From the NCBI GenBank assembly GCA_020025885.1, contig JAHHRJ010000081.1, forward strand, positions 1 to 6,062: a DNA stretch of 6,062 nt, written 5' to 3'. The position numbers and the translations under genes are program-made. This document shows, in pieces, positions 5,931-6,062 of the stretch (position 1 is its first letter; every line of letters starts with the position of its first letter). The notes under the pieces were generated by a model, which was given only the letters and a program-made list of their open reading frames with translations, was not told the DNA's origin and did not search any database. The stretch is from Butyricicoccus sp. GTDB taxonomy: Bacteria > Bacillota > Clostridia > Oscillospirales > Butyricicoccaceae.

Positions 5931-6062
5931 TTGACACTCCCCATGTCTTAGAGACAGGGATTCTCAGTTCGCTGACCGCAGCCTGCACCGTGCGAGGTCT
6001 TACATGATCTCCCTGAGCGTATTGGTTCGGGTGTGTCCCACCCTACCATATTTACATCTACG
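5931..6062 (-). mobile_element. Right end of an IS200/IS605-family (tnpB-type) insertion sequence, partial
   Basis: Read on the minus strand the edge carries GAGAATCCC, a hairpin (about 5959-5940) and GGGGAGTGTCAA, ending at 5931. This form of subterminal hairpin followed closely by TCAA is typical of IS605/IS1341-type right ends, where the single-strand transposase cuts after TCAA and leaves no target duplication. The element extends beyond the right edge, so the left end, any tnpA and most of tnpB are not visible. It is oriented like the operon. The boundary is inferred from the motif, not from comparison with an empty site. Confidence 0.65.
5948..6061 (-). CDS. tnpB: Probable C-terminus of TnpB-family RNA-guided nuclease, partial
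   Basis: A minus-strand frame is open from the window edge to a TAA at 5950-5948 and gives 37 residues ending QRTENPCL, with GWDTPEP near its start. TnpB proteins often end inside the right-end hairpin with a poorly conserved tail containing a G-x-x-x-PE motif and a final E-x-x-P-x-L-like segment, which fits. The catalytic RuvC and zinc-ribbon parts would lie outside the window, so activity cannot be judged. A second open frame (GHTRTNTLREIM, stop at 6002-6000) is an alternative end. The call rests mainly on the neighbouring insertion-sequence end. Confidence 0.4.
   Translation of the reverse strand, partial: VDVNMVGWDTPEPIRSGRSCKTSHGAGCGQRTENPCL

Larger units (their letters stand above)
5911..6062 (-). 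ncRNA. Probable omega-RNA (reRNA) of the TnpB element with its guide, partial
   Basis: In tnpB elements the RNA guide scaffold is made from the 3' end of tnpB through the right end and runs on into flanking DNA. Here the minus strand shows structured sequence: GCTG-CGGT-CAGC (5982-5971), and CCC-TGTC (5959-5953) pairing with GACA-T-GGG (5947-5940). It then ends with TCAA at 5934-5931. The next 20 bases (5930-5911, starting CTTCAGAAACGC) would be the guide. The scaffold is presumably longer than the window. Assignment is by position and analogy to characterised TnpB systems; processing and activity are not shown. Confidence 0.5.

Noticed and set aside
1..6062. CRISPR array, tRNA or rRNA genes
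   Set aside because: No regularly spaced direct repeats with unique spacers, no tRNA-like CCA ends or cloverleaf, and no rRNA sequence was seen on either strand.

Overview
The window looks like a chromosomal segment from a clostridial Firmicute, probably a gut Oscillospirales/Butyricicoccaceae-type organism. This is an inference from the gene order yqeK - LCP protein - rsfS - leuS, the AGGAG-type ribosome binding sites, the consensus sigma-A promoter and the protein sequences; no species can be named. All confident genes lie on the minus strand and are read from right to left.

Right edge (about 5911-6062): the right end of an IS200/IS605-family (tnpB-type) element, with the end of the probable tnpB frame, the terminal hairpin, the TCAA cleavage-site motif and therefore the omega-RNA (reRNA) scaffold. 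The element stops 43 bases before the yqeK start codon. It sits where nadD (upstream of yqeK in related genomes) would be expected.

Centre (777-5887): a compact housekeeping operon. yqeK encodes an HD-domain Ap4A hydrolase. Five bases later comes a LytR-CpsA-Psr cell-wall glycopolymer ligase with a 150-residue acidic, disordered tail. Then follow rsfS (ribosome silencing factor) and leuS (leucyl-tRNA synthetase). The genes combine nucleotide-alarmone turnover, envelope assembly, translation shutdown and tRNA charging. A GC-rich hairpin without a U tract separates rsfS from leuS, and leuS has no T-box leader.

rpsU (441-623) lies downstream of leuS. It has its own perfect TTGACA-17-TATAAT promoter, a 105-base leader with a second in-frame Shine-Dalgarno site, and a strong intrinsic terminator at 386-427.

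Left edge (1-385): no convincing protein gene, but dense structure. Directly after the rpsU terminator is a series of six 11-base-phased repeats that resemble a Pho box (PhoB/PhoP, OmpR family). It is followed by a leftward -10 element and then about 255 bases of minus-strand sequence with two hairpins that show CCCCC in their loops, several single-stranded C-tracts, and a 16-bp terminator-like hairpin. I read this as a candidate phosphate-responsive small regulatory RNA with anti-Shine-Dalgarno (C-rich) loops; it is the most novel item here. At the extreme left edge is a second hairpin that resembles the IS200/IS605 end on the right.
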